Source of the DNA: Vitrella brassicaformis
Taxonomy: Eukaryota > Sar > Vitrellaceae
Direction of reading: 5' to 3'
Length of the DNA stretch: 64,000 nucleotides
Assembly: GCA_001179505.1 (NCBI GenBank)
Contig: CDMY01001040.1
Location: forward strand, 155,056 to 219,055
This document shows, piece by piece, positions 51,501 through 63,800 of the stretch. The position numbers and the translations under genes were made by a program. Position 1 is the first letter of the stretch; each line of letters starts with the position of its first letter. The notes beneath the pieces were generated by a model. The model saw only the letters and a program-made list of their open reading frames with translations, had not been told where the DNA came from and did no database searches.

Positions 51501-53910
51501 GATGAGGTGTTCGCCGGCCTCGAGTGTCTTGTCTTCCCTGAACCTGACAGCCAGTATGAGGAGGCCGTGCGATGCGTCGTGGGGCCGTTCCCTGGTGGTG
51601 ACGCCGGCCCGTACTACGTGGATTCGGTCGAGTACCCACTCGCTGCCACCAGCTCAGACGGCGGCAGGAGGTGGAGCTTCATGAAAGGGAGTCTGACGAG
51701 AAAGATCAAGACGGCACGCGAACGGAGGGGCTCTCCCCCCGCCCCATCCCTCTGCACCTTCGTTCGGCTCCATGGCAAACAGGTCGTGCGGTACAAGTAC
51801 CAGCTCACGGCGGGACTCGCCTTCGACAGACGCAAGCGCCCACAGCCGCCGGCCGAGCAAGCGGCCAATCCCGCGAGAGAGAAGGTGCCAACCGGCAAGA
51901 GGAAGAGGCGGCCCGACCGTGCAGTCTCTGAAAGCCCCGTCAGGCAGGAGGGGCGCGGGTTGGAGGATGGGGAGGAGGATGGCCTGCCGGGCAGCACAGC
52001 GTGTCCGGCGCGACTGCCGCAAGTGACAGGAGCAGACGGGGATGGCCGAGAGGTGGAGCATCGGTCGCCCGACGTCTTGGTTCGTGAGGTTGAGGCCATC
52101 TTCAGCCGCATGTCCACCGACAGCACTCATCGCCACTACTCGCTCTTCAACGGCCTGAGTGGCTCCTTCAGCGTCAACCCCCACAGCTCACATGAGGAGG
52201 CCGTCACGTGTGGTGGGTCCTTTCGCTGACGGGCAGGGAGGGGAGTACCACGTCGAGGCGGACGTGACGCGTGACCCTAATCGGGTCTTGTCCGATGGCT
52301 TCACAAGGTCGCGATGGGATTACAGCTGCCCCAAGGCGGTGGTCAAGCGCACGCGGGAGAGGGGCGGCCGGCCTCCCCAGACGACAGCTTTCAGCTTCGT
52401 TGAGAACGATGGCAAGAGGGTTCTCAAGGACGCACGCATGATTCCCAAGACCAAGAGCGCCACGACGACGTCCCAGCCCCACAGAGAGCAGCCCAACAGA
52501 GCAGCGAGACGGCCGCCCAGTGTGCTCGACCATGACCTTCAGCACGCCGCACAGCATCCTCGGCATGGCGCCCCTCTGCCCACCGCATCATTGGCCAAGT
52601 CAAGGCCGCCAAAGCGCGTCAAGGCCGATGGACCGTCCGTCACGACCAGCCCAGCACAGCAAGTGGCAGAGTGTGAGGCCTTGTGGGCCCAGCTGTGTGA
52701 CCCGTCATCTGCCGAGCACGATGAGGCCTACAGCGACCTCGACAACAAAGCGTCGTTCCAGCCTAACCCAAAGAGCCGCGTCACCGCGCGCATCGACCCT
52801 TTCGATGCGCCAGACGGCGCCATCTACATAGAGGGCGACTTTCGTCGCAACCCGTCACAAGGTCAGCATCGCTGAGGTGTCGCAGTGGCTCGTCGGGAGG
52901 CTGCGGGAGGCGCAGAGGGGGGACTTCGGTCAGCTCATCAACTCGACAGATGCCACCATGATCATCGATAGCGATCCCGCCAGCCAGTCCGGCCTCAAGC
53001 GCATCTACCGTCACACTGCCGGGTGGCGTGGCTCTGCGGAACGCCCGCACGTCCCTCCACCGAAGAAGAGGCGGAAGGGAAGCTCGGGGAGGGCCGCACA
53101 GAGGCTACCGCCACTGAGAGAGCCGAATGCCTCGCCAGGTGCTGCTGAGATGAAGGAACCGTCGCGCGGCGAGGCTGCCTCAGCGCCCAACGCCGACGGC
53201 AAGCACCGCCCCGCCGCAGACGACGACGATCCGATGGGCGACCCTGACAATGATAAAGAGGGCGACGAGCGAATCGCCAGCGGCCATTCGGGTGAGGGAT
53301 CTGGCTGGGAGGACCGTCGGCCGCTGGCGACGTGGGCGAAAAAGGGCGTGGTACGTGTCGGCTCTGCTGGCGTCGGGGATGGGATGGATGTGGAGGACAC
53401 GGGCGTGCCTGCCAGCAAGAGGACAGCCACAATGAAGCCACTCGAGACCCTGGAGACATCGGAGCTTGCCAGGGTCCTCGGCAGCCATCCCTGCCCTGTT
53501 CTGAGCAAGCTGATGCCACCGATCATAGTGGAGGTGGGGGCGAGGGCGAGGACACAGACGGCACACTGATGATCGGTGGACGAGTGATATGGGTACATGT
53601 ATCGTGTCTTGTCTTGTGTTGTGCACGAGGGGATCGAGGGTTCGTCTTTGCCTGACCTGACTTTGACTGACATGGCCGACATGGGGATGGCTGATGAGGA
53701 GCAGCGCTGCAGGCTGCTGGCGTGGATCGACAGCGTCAAGGGGACAGTGGTACGCGTCAATCAAAACAAAACACGGGGGCGAAATGGCTGACATGTGGCG
53801 GCTGATGGTCCTGTGGTCCCATGTGTGTGTGTGTGTTGTGTTGTGTTGTGTGGTGTGGTGTGCAGGTGGAGGTGCCTGAGGTGCACCCATCGGGCAGTCG
53901 TCCCACATAG
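48593..53910 (+). pseudogene. Frameshifted, mosaic member of the repeat/SAM family
   Basis: Exons 48593-48820, 48895-49248, 49334-49665, 49739-50240, 50311-53533, 53630-53749 and 53866-53910 keep good splice sites. The long exon is broken by two separate apparent 2-nt losses near 52211 (inside HEEAVTC/VVGPF) and 52874 (between QH and VSQWL). Four repeat copies lie at about 50803-51125, 51430-51807, 52066-52434 and 52650-52975. The last has also lost the SHEEAV codons in frame. The C-terminus is a SAM domain split by an intron at the family position (IIVE/GIEGSSL), then VEVP and a TAG stop. Copy 2 and its PPAEQ linker resemble the gene at 10571-13596, while copy 4 and the following SQWL helix resemble copy 5 of the gene at 2811-10021. 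The 5' end is unresolved. Sequencing error is an alternative to decay, but two breaks plus an in-frame loss favour a pseudogene. Confidence 0.75.
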
Positions 53911-55190
53911 CGACGCCACTACCTATTCACTCACCCACCCACCACATTGCATTTCATTGCATCCACACTCCATGTCTGTGCAGAAAGGTGGGAAGGTGGG
54001 AGAGAGAGGGAGGGATGGAGGGAGGGAGGGGCTGTAGGCTTGCCTTCGCCTGACTTACTGGGTGTCCATCCATCCATCCATCCATCCATCGTGTATTTGT
54101 TATATTCTTTGCGTGCATTCATTGCGTGTCTGTCTGTCTGCTGTCTGTCTGTCTGCTGTGCCCTGGCTGTCATCTCAGACATACATATCACTGCGTGAGC
54201 TTTGTCTGAGCCACCGCATACGCAGACACTTTCTGACAGGTCGATCCATTTGTCACCCATTCCTTTATCAACGATGGCCGTCATGTGCACACAGTACATC
54301 AAAGGGGGGCCCGGCTATCATGCGTGTCACTCACTGATGCGATGCGTCGTTTGGTTTGTTGTGCGACGACCAATGAGTTAATGCTGCGCATACATGTATG
54401 TACAATTGCATACACAAGACAGGTCTATGTATGTACCCACGCAGTTGTCATTGAGTCAAGTCGGTCGTCACATAGCTGGCTGTCTTGTACACTTGCATTG
54501 CTGATGGATGGCTGGGGATGGAGTCTACACCGCATTGTATGGGATTGCATTGCACTACATGGGTCTCGTCTCGCTTCTCCCTCCCCTGTTTCTTTCTCTC
54601 TATCCATCCATCCATCAGTTATGCTACCTCGCTGCCTGCGTGGGAGGTCATGTCATGCATTGGTGGGTGGGTGCCTTTGGTGTTGGCGAATACGGGCGGT
54701 ATCGACCGATTGATGTGTACATACATAAGTACGTGCTTGTATGCAAAGGGTACTGCCATTCGCTTGCACGGCCTGGCCTTTCTCGGTCAGCGCGTCTTGT
54801 CTTGCCCGCCGCTTTCATTGTGTACACTACGTGCCTGCCTGACGGCCTTCTGATGCATCCTTCCATCTGGATGGATGGAAGGACGACATGACATGCAATG
54901 CGATATGTGTGTGGGTTGTCCGGGCCATGGAAGGTTGTGTGTCCTTCCATACCATGCGTTCGTTCATGTGCCTGCCGTGTGCGAACGATGTGTTGGATTC
55001 ATGTGTCTGCATGTGCCACGCCACATATATACGTACAGTACCGGTAGGTAACGTACCATCATCCGATCCATGCATGCGTTGATCGACACCACACGACAGA
55101 CAGACAGATAGATAGTCATCACCATATGTACATACCATCCGTGCACCGTGTCCATTGCCTAGTAGCTGTCTGTTCTTCCCTCCTCCTCAC
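53911..55190. other. Intergenic, simple-repeat rich
   Basis: No supported gene. A (CCAT)n run lies at about 54066-54091 and another near 54600-54616, with many TGTC runs. Open frames here are short and low-complexity. Confidence 0.6.
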
Positions 55191-55778
55191 TCAGTTGAGT
55201 GAGTGGTGCCCTGCCATGCCTCTGCTGGTGTCCCTGGTCTTGTCTGTAGTGCTATACGGCTCGTACAGCGGTGGAGGAGGACCATCACCCGCACCCTCCA
55301 CACCCACAAGCCCAGACCACGCGTCCTTCAAGCTCATCATCTCTTCGCCAACACCCGCCTCTTCTCCATCGCCATTATCATGCTTCTCCACAGCTGCTGT
55401 CCGCTCCCCCCCGCGGCCTTTGAGGTGTTCCTCCAGGTCCTTCTCCTGCTTGTCCTGCAGTCTCATGACGTCCTCCATGTCCAGCTCTTCACCATGCTCC
55501 TTGACTGCGGTGAGGATGGCGTCGTCCTGCTGCTCGAGCCCCGCCCACATGGATGCGGCTGCCGATTGGTCGCCGTCCTTGCCCCACTTCTTGATGCGGC
55601 CCAGATGGATGGGATCCTCAGCGGCAGCAGCTGCTGTGATGTCCTCGTGCAGGACGTTGGCCAGCAGGATGGGATTGCCAGATGCAGCGATGACGCGCTC
55701 CTCGCTGAAGGCGGCAGCGGCGCCCAGCCACGAGACGAGGAGGATGACCAGATTCCCGGCATGCTCACCGGGCGGCAT
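55191..55778 (-). CDS. Small protein with N-terminal signal peptide, function unknown
   Basis: A single open frame of 195 residues without introns, unusual for this window. The ATG at 55778 starts MPPGEHAGN followed by a hydrophobic stretch LVILLVSWLGAAAAF and then SEERVIAASGNP. This is a classic signal peptide with likely cleavage in AAAAFS. A Phe at or near the cleavage point is also the mark of plastid-bound proteins in algae with complex plastids, so either secretion or plastid import is possible. The rest is charged and helical (HEDITAAAAAEDPIHLGRIK, then EHGEELDMEDVMRLQDKQEK) and has no Cys. The tail is Pro/Gly-rich. No family recognised. Its start codon is 30 bp from that of the divergent FOR20 gene. 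Confidence 0.7.
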   Translation of the reverse strand: MPPGEHAGNLVILLVSWLGAAAAFSEERVIAASGNPILLANVLHEDITAAAAAEDPIHLGRIKKWGKDGDQSAAASMWAGLEQQDDAILTAVKEHGEELDMEDVMRLQDKQEKDLEEHLKGRGGERTAAVEKHDNGDGEEAGVGEEMMSLKDAWSGLVGVEGAGDGPPPPLYEPYSTTDKTRDTSRGMAGHHSLN

Positions 55779-55808
55779 TCTCAGGAATTGGTCAACGTGA
55801 TTTACAGA
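55779..55808. promoter_or_regulatory. 30-bp divergent spacer between two start codons
   Basis: The ATG of the minus-strand gene (55778) and that of the plus-strand gene (55809) are only 30 bp apart. Either the transcripts overlap at their 5' ends or the true start of one lies further inside. Confidence 0.5.
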
Positions 55809-57342
55809 ATGGCTCTGATTGTTTCACAGGCAGAGTTGCGTGTTGTTTTGGAGATGGCAGCGTCGGAGCTGCGCGAGGCGCTGGTAGAGTCTTTGGAGAG
55901 CCGAGGGGTCCTGAGGGATATCAAAGCTCGACTGCGAGCAGAGATCTGCCGCGTCCTCGATGACCCTGTACGCGAGAGGGACGGAAAGACGACGCAGGAG
56001 GACGGTATTGTGTGTGTCTTGTCCGTCAGGGTCAGGGGCGGCCTTCGTTGCCTCCGGAGAACCTCATCATCAACGAGCTGATACGGGGTCAGCCAGCAGC
56101 GCGTTGCATGGCAACAAAATACAGCGAGCATTGGCCCATTTTCCGTGTGTGCTCAGAGTATTTGGAGTACAATCGCTACCACCAGACCCTCTCGGTGTTC
56201 CTGGCAGGTCTGCTGCTCTACACCTGTGTGAGGCGTGTTGGGTTTGATGCCGCCTCGTTTGGTTCCCCCCTTCAGAGTCGGGGCAGCCCGAGACCCCTCC
56301 CTTCGACAGGCGCTTCTTGGCCACAGAGCTGCGGCTCGAGGAAGACTTCAGGACACAGTCCCTGTAGGCCAAAGACCCTCACCACCATCAAACACACGAA
56401 GTCCATGATCTGTTTCCTCGCGGCTTCAGGCCGATATTGTATGGGTTGGTGCACGGCCTCCAGTCCCAGCTGCCCGCCGAGAGGCTCTCGTCGCTGCCCA
56501 AACGGGACCGGCCCCCTCCCTCCGCCCTCACACACCAGGCGATGAGTGTGCCCACCTACCCCAGGAGGCCACAGCCCCACCCACAGTCGAGTGTGGTGGG
56601 CCGCCGGGCGTTCGTGAGCGGTGCTGCTCTGCCGCGGGTGGATCGTGAGGGGGACGGGTGTCTGCTGCGCATCGATGGCCGCACGCCGGCTGTTAGCGAC
56701 GAGCAGGCCGACGAAGGCGACGACAGAGAGGATTTTGATAGGCCTCTGGAGGCGCCAGGTACTGAGAACAAACAGGAACCATACATTTCTGTCGCATGCT
56801 TACAGTCGTGTATGTTGTGTGCAGCTGATGTGCCATCATCGGCGTGGATGCCTTCCGAGAAGCAGGCGCCCAAGCAGCAGACCCTGATGCCCCCGCTGTC
56901 CATCCCCAAGAAGCCAGCCACACCGTCCCCCGCCTCGCCGCCCCTCCCATCGTCCACCCCCGATCGGCCCGTCCTCAAGACCATCGCTGACCTGCCGTCC
57001 TTCCGTGAGTTCCCCAACCTGGCAGACACCGACGAGCCGAGCGGCCAAGAGGAGGGCGAGGCCAAGGCGTCTGCGCCGCGTGTGGTCGAGGCCCTCCCCG
57101 CCAGCCCGCTGCACGATAGGGGGAGCAGCGGTCGTCAGCTCGGCACGGGTGAGTCGGCGATGTTGCTGCCGCCACCTCCGCCGGCCGGTGTGGGGGTGGG
57201 GGTGGGGGTGGGGGGGTCGGTAGAGGAGTCGGTTGTGGAGGAGATACTGATGGAGGAGTACAGAGATGACGAGAGCCTGGAATCGTTTAGGCAGGGAGGG
57301 GAGGTCGGCCGGCCGATGTGGATGCGGGGGAGGGGCAAATAG
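55809..57342 (+). CDS. FOR20/CEP20-like basal-body protein with a long extension
   Basis: Six exons join in phase: 55809-55967, 56030-56087, 56157-56207, 56276-56363, 56430-56758, 56825-57342, giving 400 residues. The first 150 match the FOP/FOR20 family closely: ELREALVESLESRGVLRDIKARLRAEICRVLDD (dimerising N-terminal part), NLIINELIR, then a LisH-type YLEYNRYHQTLSVFLAESGQP and PFDRRFLATELRLEED. FOR20 acts at centriolar satellites and basal bodies and is needed to assemble cilia, so the organism likely makes flagella at some stage. After aa 150 comes a lineage-specific, disordered Pro/Ser-rich extension with a GVGVGVGV run and an acidic EESVVEEILMEEYRDDE stretch. Usual family members are about 175 residues, so this one is more than twice as long. 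The start codon is the first in the exon. Confidence 0.88.
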
Positions 57343-58676
57343 ATAGAATCGTGTGTGTATGTGCTGGCGAGGGCGGTGCATGCATGATGTGTGAGGTGAC
57401 TGACGGTGTCAGGTATTGCTTGAATGTGCGGCTCAGTGTGAGTGAGTTGGCCATTGAAACTCTCATAAACCGTCCGCATAAAGGCACACACGCTATGCAG
57501 TTCACGCACCCCTTCTTGTCTGATTGATTTGATCGATCTGCTTTCGGAAGGGGTCCCCTCTATCTCACTCACACCAACGGCACATGTCATGTAGTCAGGC
57601 AGGCCCTTTCTGGCGGCGGAGGACCGGCCAGCGACCTGTATTTCAGTCACTGTCAGCCGCCTCCCTCATTCATCCACCTAGACGACAAGACAAGACAAAG
57701 GGACCTACCAGCAAAAAAGGAAAAAGGCCTTCTCACGCGGCGCTTGACTGTGTGTTTTGACATGGATGAAGGCAACGCATTTCTCCAAGCGTCGTGTGAC
57801 GGACACTCAGGGAAACGAGTCACCGTCACCCATCTGGAAAACACACCGGCAGTGCACCGCGTATTCGTTGGTCAAAAGGGATAGGCAAGCGCCTACAGGT
57901 TACAGAATGGATATGAACGACACCGCGCCCTCACTCAACCATCCGTCTAGTGCTGTGGTGTCTGTCTGCTGCTGCCTAGCCATGAAGGCCAATGCACGAT
58001 ACGTTTCTGACACATCGCGCAAAGGCCTTCACCACAAGACAAGCAGACACACATCCGAAAGCATAGACGAAGGGGACAGGCTTGCAAGCCCAAACCATTC
58101 GTTCATCAGTGCATCCATCCATCCATCCGCCCATGCAATAAAGGCATGACGCCCACACAAGCAGCAGCTCGGAAGATACAACCGCGTACACACCACCTCA
58201 CATACACAGACACGGACACAGTTGAAGGGCCCTCCTCCCCATTTCAAGCCGAAAATCAGACGCTGACAGGCAGCATCTGCGGTAACGAGCGATGCCCACG
58301 TCTTGTCTGCCCTGTGTGAGTCTGTTTCAGCCGGCTGCATGATGTGGTCAGGCTCATGCGAAGTGGGAGACGCGTGAGCTTTACCACAAAGACAACGGGC
58401 TCAATCACACATCCACACACGACAGAAGACGGGACACATTTCGCATATCTATCAAGGGAGATGGCAAGAAAGGGATAGGCAGGCAGGCAAGCAGGCATCG
58501 CAGTCAGTACTTGCCGCCCTCTCTCTGCATCAATTCAGACACCACACGATCAAAATCCCTTCGATGAACGAACATCTCATATGCAATTGCCCCATTTCTT
58601 AAATCACTCTCCCCTCGTCCCTCCCTCCCTCCCTCCCTCCCTCCCATGTCCTGTCTTGTCTCTTCACCTGCGTCCA
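57343..58676. other. Convergent 3' intergenic region
   Basis: No gene seen. A (CCCT)n run lies at about 58619-58644 and (CCAT)n near 58111-58130. Confidence 0.55.
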
Positions 58677-60157
58677 TCAGTTGTATCCGCCACCCCCTCC
58701 ACTGCCACTGCCGCCCCCGCCCCCGCCCCCACGCGGCACATAGTGACCGCGACCACGGCCACGACCACCGCCACCTGATACATACACACACAAATGCACG
58801 CCAAGAACACAAATGAGCCAGATCATCCACCAACAGATCCAAAGGTGCGTGTGCGTGTCTTACGTTGATGTTGATAGTGTCCCCCTCCCCGGCCGCCACC
58901 GCGCCCTCGCCCACCCCGCCCCGCGCGATGGGGCTGACCACCATGCCGCTCGTCATGGGTGTGGACCCCATCACCGGCAGTATTGGCATGCATGTGTGTC
59001 TGTGTTGGAGGGGCCGTCATGCCGCCGGGAGGTGTGGGTGTGGGGTGGTGCACCGGCTGCCAATGCCCATGGGCATTGCCATGAGCATGGCCGGAGCGAT
59101 GGTGCGACGTCGTGCCACTACTGGTAGACGTATGGGTGTGGGAGTGCGGATTGTTGGCGCCCGGAGATGGGCGGGGCTGGCTCGTCGAGTGCGTGGCGGA
59201 CGGCTTTTTGTCGCGAGCTCCAGGAGGACGGTATGGCTCAGCACCACCACCACTGCCACGGCCTGGCCGCTTGCCGCTCTTGGGTGAAGACTCGGTCTTC
59301 TCCTTCTGCGGGTCGCTGGCGATGGTGGGCTTGTGTGTGGGTGGCGAGGGCGGCTTGGCAGACGACGATGCACCGTCTCCCTCAGCGGCCGCGGTGTCCT
59401 TGTCTGCCGTGTCGACGGTGACTGCAGCCTTCTCAGTCGTCATCGCACTCTTGGTCATGGTCTGGGCCACGGGTGCCTCCACCTCCTCGTGCTTCTCCAC
59501 CACAGGTGCGGCGTCCACCTCTTCAGGCTTGGCGGCAGTCGGTGCCTCGATGGTCTGCATGGGGGGAGGGTCCTGCAGCAGTGGCGGTGGGACGGTGGAT
59601 GCGTCCGTGTCGGCGCGCGTGGTGTCGCCCTTGACGTCGCGGGTGACGATGGATGACTTGGCCGTCTCCGTCGGGGACGCTGAGCGCACGCAAGGTGAGC
59701 GAGCCGGTATGTATGAGCCATGTGCCAGAGTGCTGCTTATGCGTACTGTACCTGTTTCCTTGCTGTCAGTGGGTGTCGGTTGGCACGGCGCCGGCACCAC
59801 TGCTGCCTGGTAGCCTGGGACGGTGCCTTGGACCACTGCACAGAACACACAACGACAGCCAACGTGCAGTGAAGACGCCTCTGAGGACATAGATCAAGAC
59901 CACACCCCACGTACCTCTGGCAGGCTGCTGAGCCGCACGAGGACGAAGGAAGCCGAAGCACAGGCAGCCGCAGAATCCTGCGCACAAAGCGACAAAGAAG
60001 ACATCGAAGGCCGTTCAGTCAGGGTCGTTGCCACCGTTGTGTGTCTGATCTGCGCCTCTCTGCCCGCTGCCGTCGGCTTACGTTCGAGGCAAGTTGGTTC
60101 CGGCTCTCTGAGCAGCGGCTGGGCCTCGCTGCCAGATCTCTTTGCTTCTGTGTCCAT
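58677..60157 (-). CDS. RGG-box protein, probable RNA-binding
   Basis: Five exons join in phase: 60082-60157, 59915-59977, 59752-59835, 58864-59679, 58677-58774, giving 378 residues. The start (MDTEAKRSGSEAQPLLREP) is followed by a Cys/Phe cluster RFCGCLCFGFLRPR, which could be a palmitoylated or membrane-contact patch. The middle is a Thr/Val/Ala/Glu-rich disordered stretch. Then comes a His/Ser/Thr/Gly-rich segment (HSHTHTSTSSGTTSHHRSGH) and finally RGG repeats (GRGGRGRGGGRGGG, again after the last intron) and a poly-Gly end. RGG boxes bind RNA and are common arginine-methylation sites. No RRM or other folded RNA-binding domain is present, so the partner is unknown. The first ATG in exon 1 was used. 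Confidence 0.75.
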
Positions 60158-60839
60158 CGCGCTGCTCCTCGTGTACCAGTAAGCACTGACGGACTAAAAG
60201 GAGAAACAGCCGCAGAAGGGATCGGTACTAAGCTCGCAGAAGTGAAAGCCGAAGAGATCTGGTGGTCCAGCGTCCATGCATGAAGCAGATGGAGTGATTC
60301 CAGTGAAGAGGAGAAGCTACCTGCAATGAGGTCTTCCACGCCTTATGCGGCATCCCATGATGGAGTACCAACACCAGCGACCGACACCAGCCGACCGACC
60401 ATGCAGCCATCCCCTCCGCTGGCCGATGCAGTCTGTTGACACCCCATCCCATTCCTCTCGGCCACTTCGAGAGCACATTGCTGCATCATCTCGGCGCACC
60501 GCACCATCGGCCTCACTTCTATGCGTCAGGGAAAGTCGGCAATGCAGCAGCCGAAGAGCCCAGCAATGCAGCATCAGAGGAGCCCGGCGACGGATGGCTG
60601 CCTTGGCCAAAAGGCTGCGTGTGATGTCGTCCATGCGAGTGATGGTGAGAGTGTGCGAACTGATCTGATTTGATCCGCTTTACATGGACCTTGCATTTGT
60701 GTGTGCCTTGAACGCCAGACTGCATTGAGATCGTGTCATTGCAAAATTGATCAGAGTGTCACCACGGCAAACACACAACACATCTCACGCCCTCTCTCAG
60801 TCAGAGAGAAGCTCGTAACATACACAGTCACCGTCACAG
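60158..60839. other. Intergenic
   Basis: Upstream of the RGG-box gene and downstream of the right-hand SET gene. Not repeat-rich. No supported gene. Confidence 0.5.
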
Positions 60840-63800
60840 TCACACCCTGAGAAACTCAAGCCCAAACTCACATGAAGGGAACAGAATATCAACCGCCTCG
60901 CTTGTCCCCAGCAACAGCTCACAGAGATTCTTGAGCTCATCCATTGTATCTCCGTTCCATCGAATATTCGCCAAGAACAAGATGTCATGCACGTCGTATC
61001 CGCGCCTTCCTTGTGATGCTGCAACTGCCTCTCGCAGCCGCCGTGCAGCATCATTCGTCCTCCGAAGATTGAGAAGCAGGGCCACATGAGAGAGGAGCAG
61101 CTTTGGGACGAGAACAGTGTCGACATCCAGTTCTTGCACTCCTCGCACTCTGTCCAGCATCTCCTCAACATCCCGCAGTCTCCGAGTTGCTTCAGTTGGC
61201 GTGAACTCCCCCTGCTTGTCGCGAGTTTCTTCTATCAATCGCTCCGCTTGCTGCAATACTGGCATGGCTTCCGTGCTGATGCTGGTGTCTGGCCAATGGG
61301 CAGTTGGAAGCTGGTGCCGCGCGGCCATGGCCCTGTCGTTGGAAGTGAGGCCTTCAAGCTGGTTCCAGTATGATGCGGTGATCTCCCTGTCGCGGGCAAT
61401 AGGTCGAATGGCTCGTACAATGATGATATCATCGATGGCATACCTGAGGAAGCACATACTCGGTCAGCACAGAAAGAATTTCATCCACTGGCACGCTTAC
61501 CAGATAGCGTTGCGCTTCATCCCTTCGTGAGCGATTAGCGATGGCAGTACCCAGAATCCAAAGACCCTGGGGAGGCCAGGACCAACTGAACATGACAGAA
61601 TCATCGTCATTTCAATGGCAGGACGTATCGCTTCCTTACTGCTTCGGCTTCGTGCCGATGGTGGACCAGAAATGTGGCCAATCACACTCCCGACCATGCG
61701 AAACTTGCGCACCATGAAATCATTGACGTCCGCGCCAGTGTCAATAGCAGCCACAGGAGAGCCGAACTCCTCGCCACTCTCCGACTGAATGAATCGGGGA
61801 AGCAGCGGAAAGCCGGGGGTGAGGCCCAAAAGTGTCTGATGCGACGGCGGCCCATGGGCCGCCATGGCCGACGGCTGTCCCCTGCCCTTTGGCAGACAGC
61901 ACAGCTGAGAGATAAGCCGAGGGTGCCAGGGGGCAGACGTCGAAGAGCGAAGGAGCGGCGTGATCTCATCTAGTGCGCTTGGCTGTTCTTTCCGCAGTGG
62001 GTTGGCCTTCAGCGCCCTCTGCACGATTAGCAGCTGGCCCACTTGAATGTCCTTTGCCGCATGGACACTCGGCTGCTGGCCCTCAGCGTGTCGCACGGCA
62101 AGCGGGCCCACATACTCGGCAATGTCCAACTGCTTGTTATCGGATTCGTCCCTGGCTTGTCGGTAGATGGCGGCCCAGTCAAAGTCGCCTCTCGCGTTGG
62201 CTCGGTGAGAGCGGACACGTTGCTGCAGCGTGTCGGCCTCTACCCTCATCTGACCCTGCGATGCCTGCAACACACACACACCACCACACACATCATCCCC
62301 TTTTCCATCATTTCCCCTCCCCCACTCACGTGTTTCTTGGTGGCCCTGGCAATGACATCAGCAGCGTCGAAGAGCCGCTCGGCCAGCAGCCCCTGGCCCA
62401 GCCGCACGAGGCACTTCTGCTGGATGGTGCTGAGCTGCTGGGAGGGGCCATGACGCAGGCAGCTCAGATGGAGGGCGGCGGCCGCGCACCCCACTGCATC
62501 CGGTCCCCCCTCCCTGATGCGCTCGGGCTTGAGCAGACACGCCGAGGCATTGCTCAGCAGCGCAGTGAGCGTCGACACGTCAGCAGCAGCAAGACCGGCA
62601 GTGAATGTGTCACGTGCCTCCGCATGTCTGCCCTCCTGCTGCAGCTGCTCGCCTGCCGTGAGTGCATCGGCCACCTCGAGTGGCTCAGACGGTCCCGGTG
62701 CCTCGACTCGCGCGCAGAGGTGCTGCATGGCGTCCTTCATCAGCCTCCCTGTCGCCTTGGGCGATGGCAGGGCGACATCGCCGTCACCCTGGCGGCCATT
62801 GAGCCAGTTGATGATGCCCTTCCCGTAGAGCTCTGCGGCTGTCTTCTGGATGAGAGCCGACTTACTACTGCCGGGCTCGAGGGAGGAGGGAAGGGGGAGG
62901 ATGCGGAGGGCCGTGGTGACGTCGATGAAGGCGCTGACGTGGCTCTCGAGGGCGAAATGACACTGCGCCCGACGGACCAACAGCTCAGCGAGTGACTCGC
63001 GCTCCGACCGAATGCCCTGGCACACACACACATGAACATGAGTGCATGGCTATATCGCCGTTCGTGCTCATGTGCCTTCGCTGCGCACCTTGAGATATGC
63101 ACAGTAGGCGTCGATATACTTGCCATTCGCGAATTTGTCGTTTCCATCGGCCTTCCAATCATCAGCGGTGAGGGGAGACGCTGGGTTGGCAGCAGCCGCT
63201 GCGGCGCTGCTGCAATGACCAACCACAGACAACACCATGATGCATCTGTTCGTCGTATGTCCACAGTCTGCCTGCAGCATCATGCCTGCTGGGTTGGGAT
63301 GGCGGCATGGAAGGAGCGTTGCTGCTCGAAATTGGCTGAGAATGGGCGGTGGCAGAATCAATGAACGCCATCACCTGACAGCAACAAAGCAACAGAGGCG
63401 ATCTCAATGTGTTTGCTACTCAAGCCCCCGGAATTACCGTAGGCGATAGATTGAGCGCCGCTGCGTTGTCTCTCAGCTCGACAAAAGAATCCAACTGCCA
63501 CACACACACACACGCACACACACCGAATACGTCCGGCATTCTCACCATGCGAAGCTGGATTCATCACTTTCTCACCGGCACAATGCGCGAAGCGATAATG
63601 TTGCTCGTACATGTTCCCCTCCTCATTTGCTCATCTCCATAGATGACAAGTCGTCGTAAGATGTCTGCGGCATGTTCTCCTGAAAAGAGCTTCACTTCGC
63701 CTTTGGCCAGCATGAGGAGAAAACCACACAGCGCCTTCGGAGTGGTCTCGTCAGATGCGACAGCCTGCACACAACAAACCATGTACAAACAATATATATG

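Noticed and set aside
52195-52880. Programmed ribosomal frameshifting
   Set aside because: Two shifts of the same direction at sites without slippery heptamers, plus loss of conserved codons, fit deletions better.
58865-59813. Plus-strand frames of 140 and 233 codons
   Set aside because: They are antisense to the large exon of the RGG-box gene, whose splice sites and RGG repeats are convincing.
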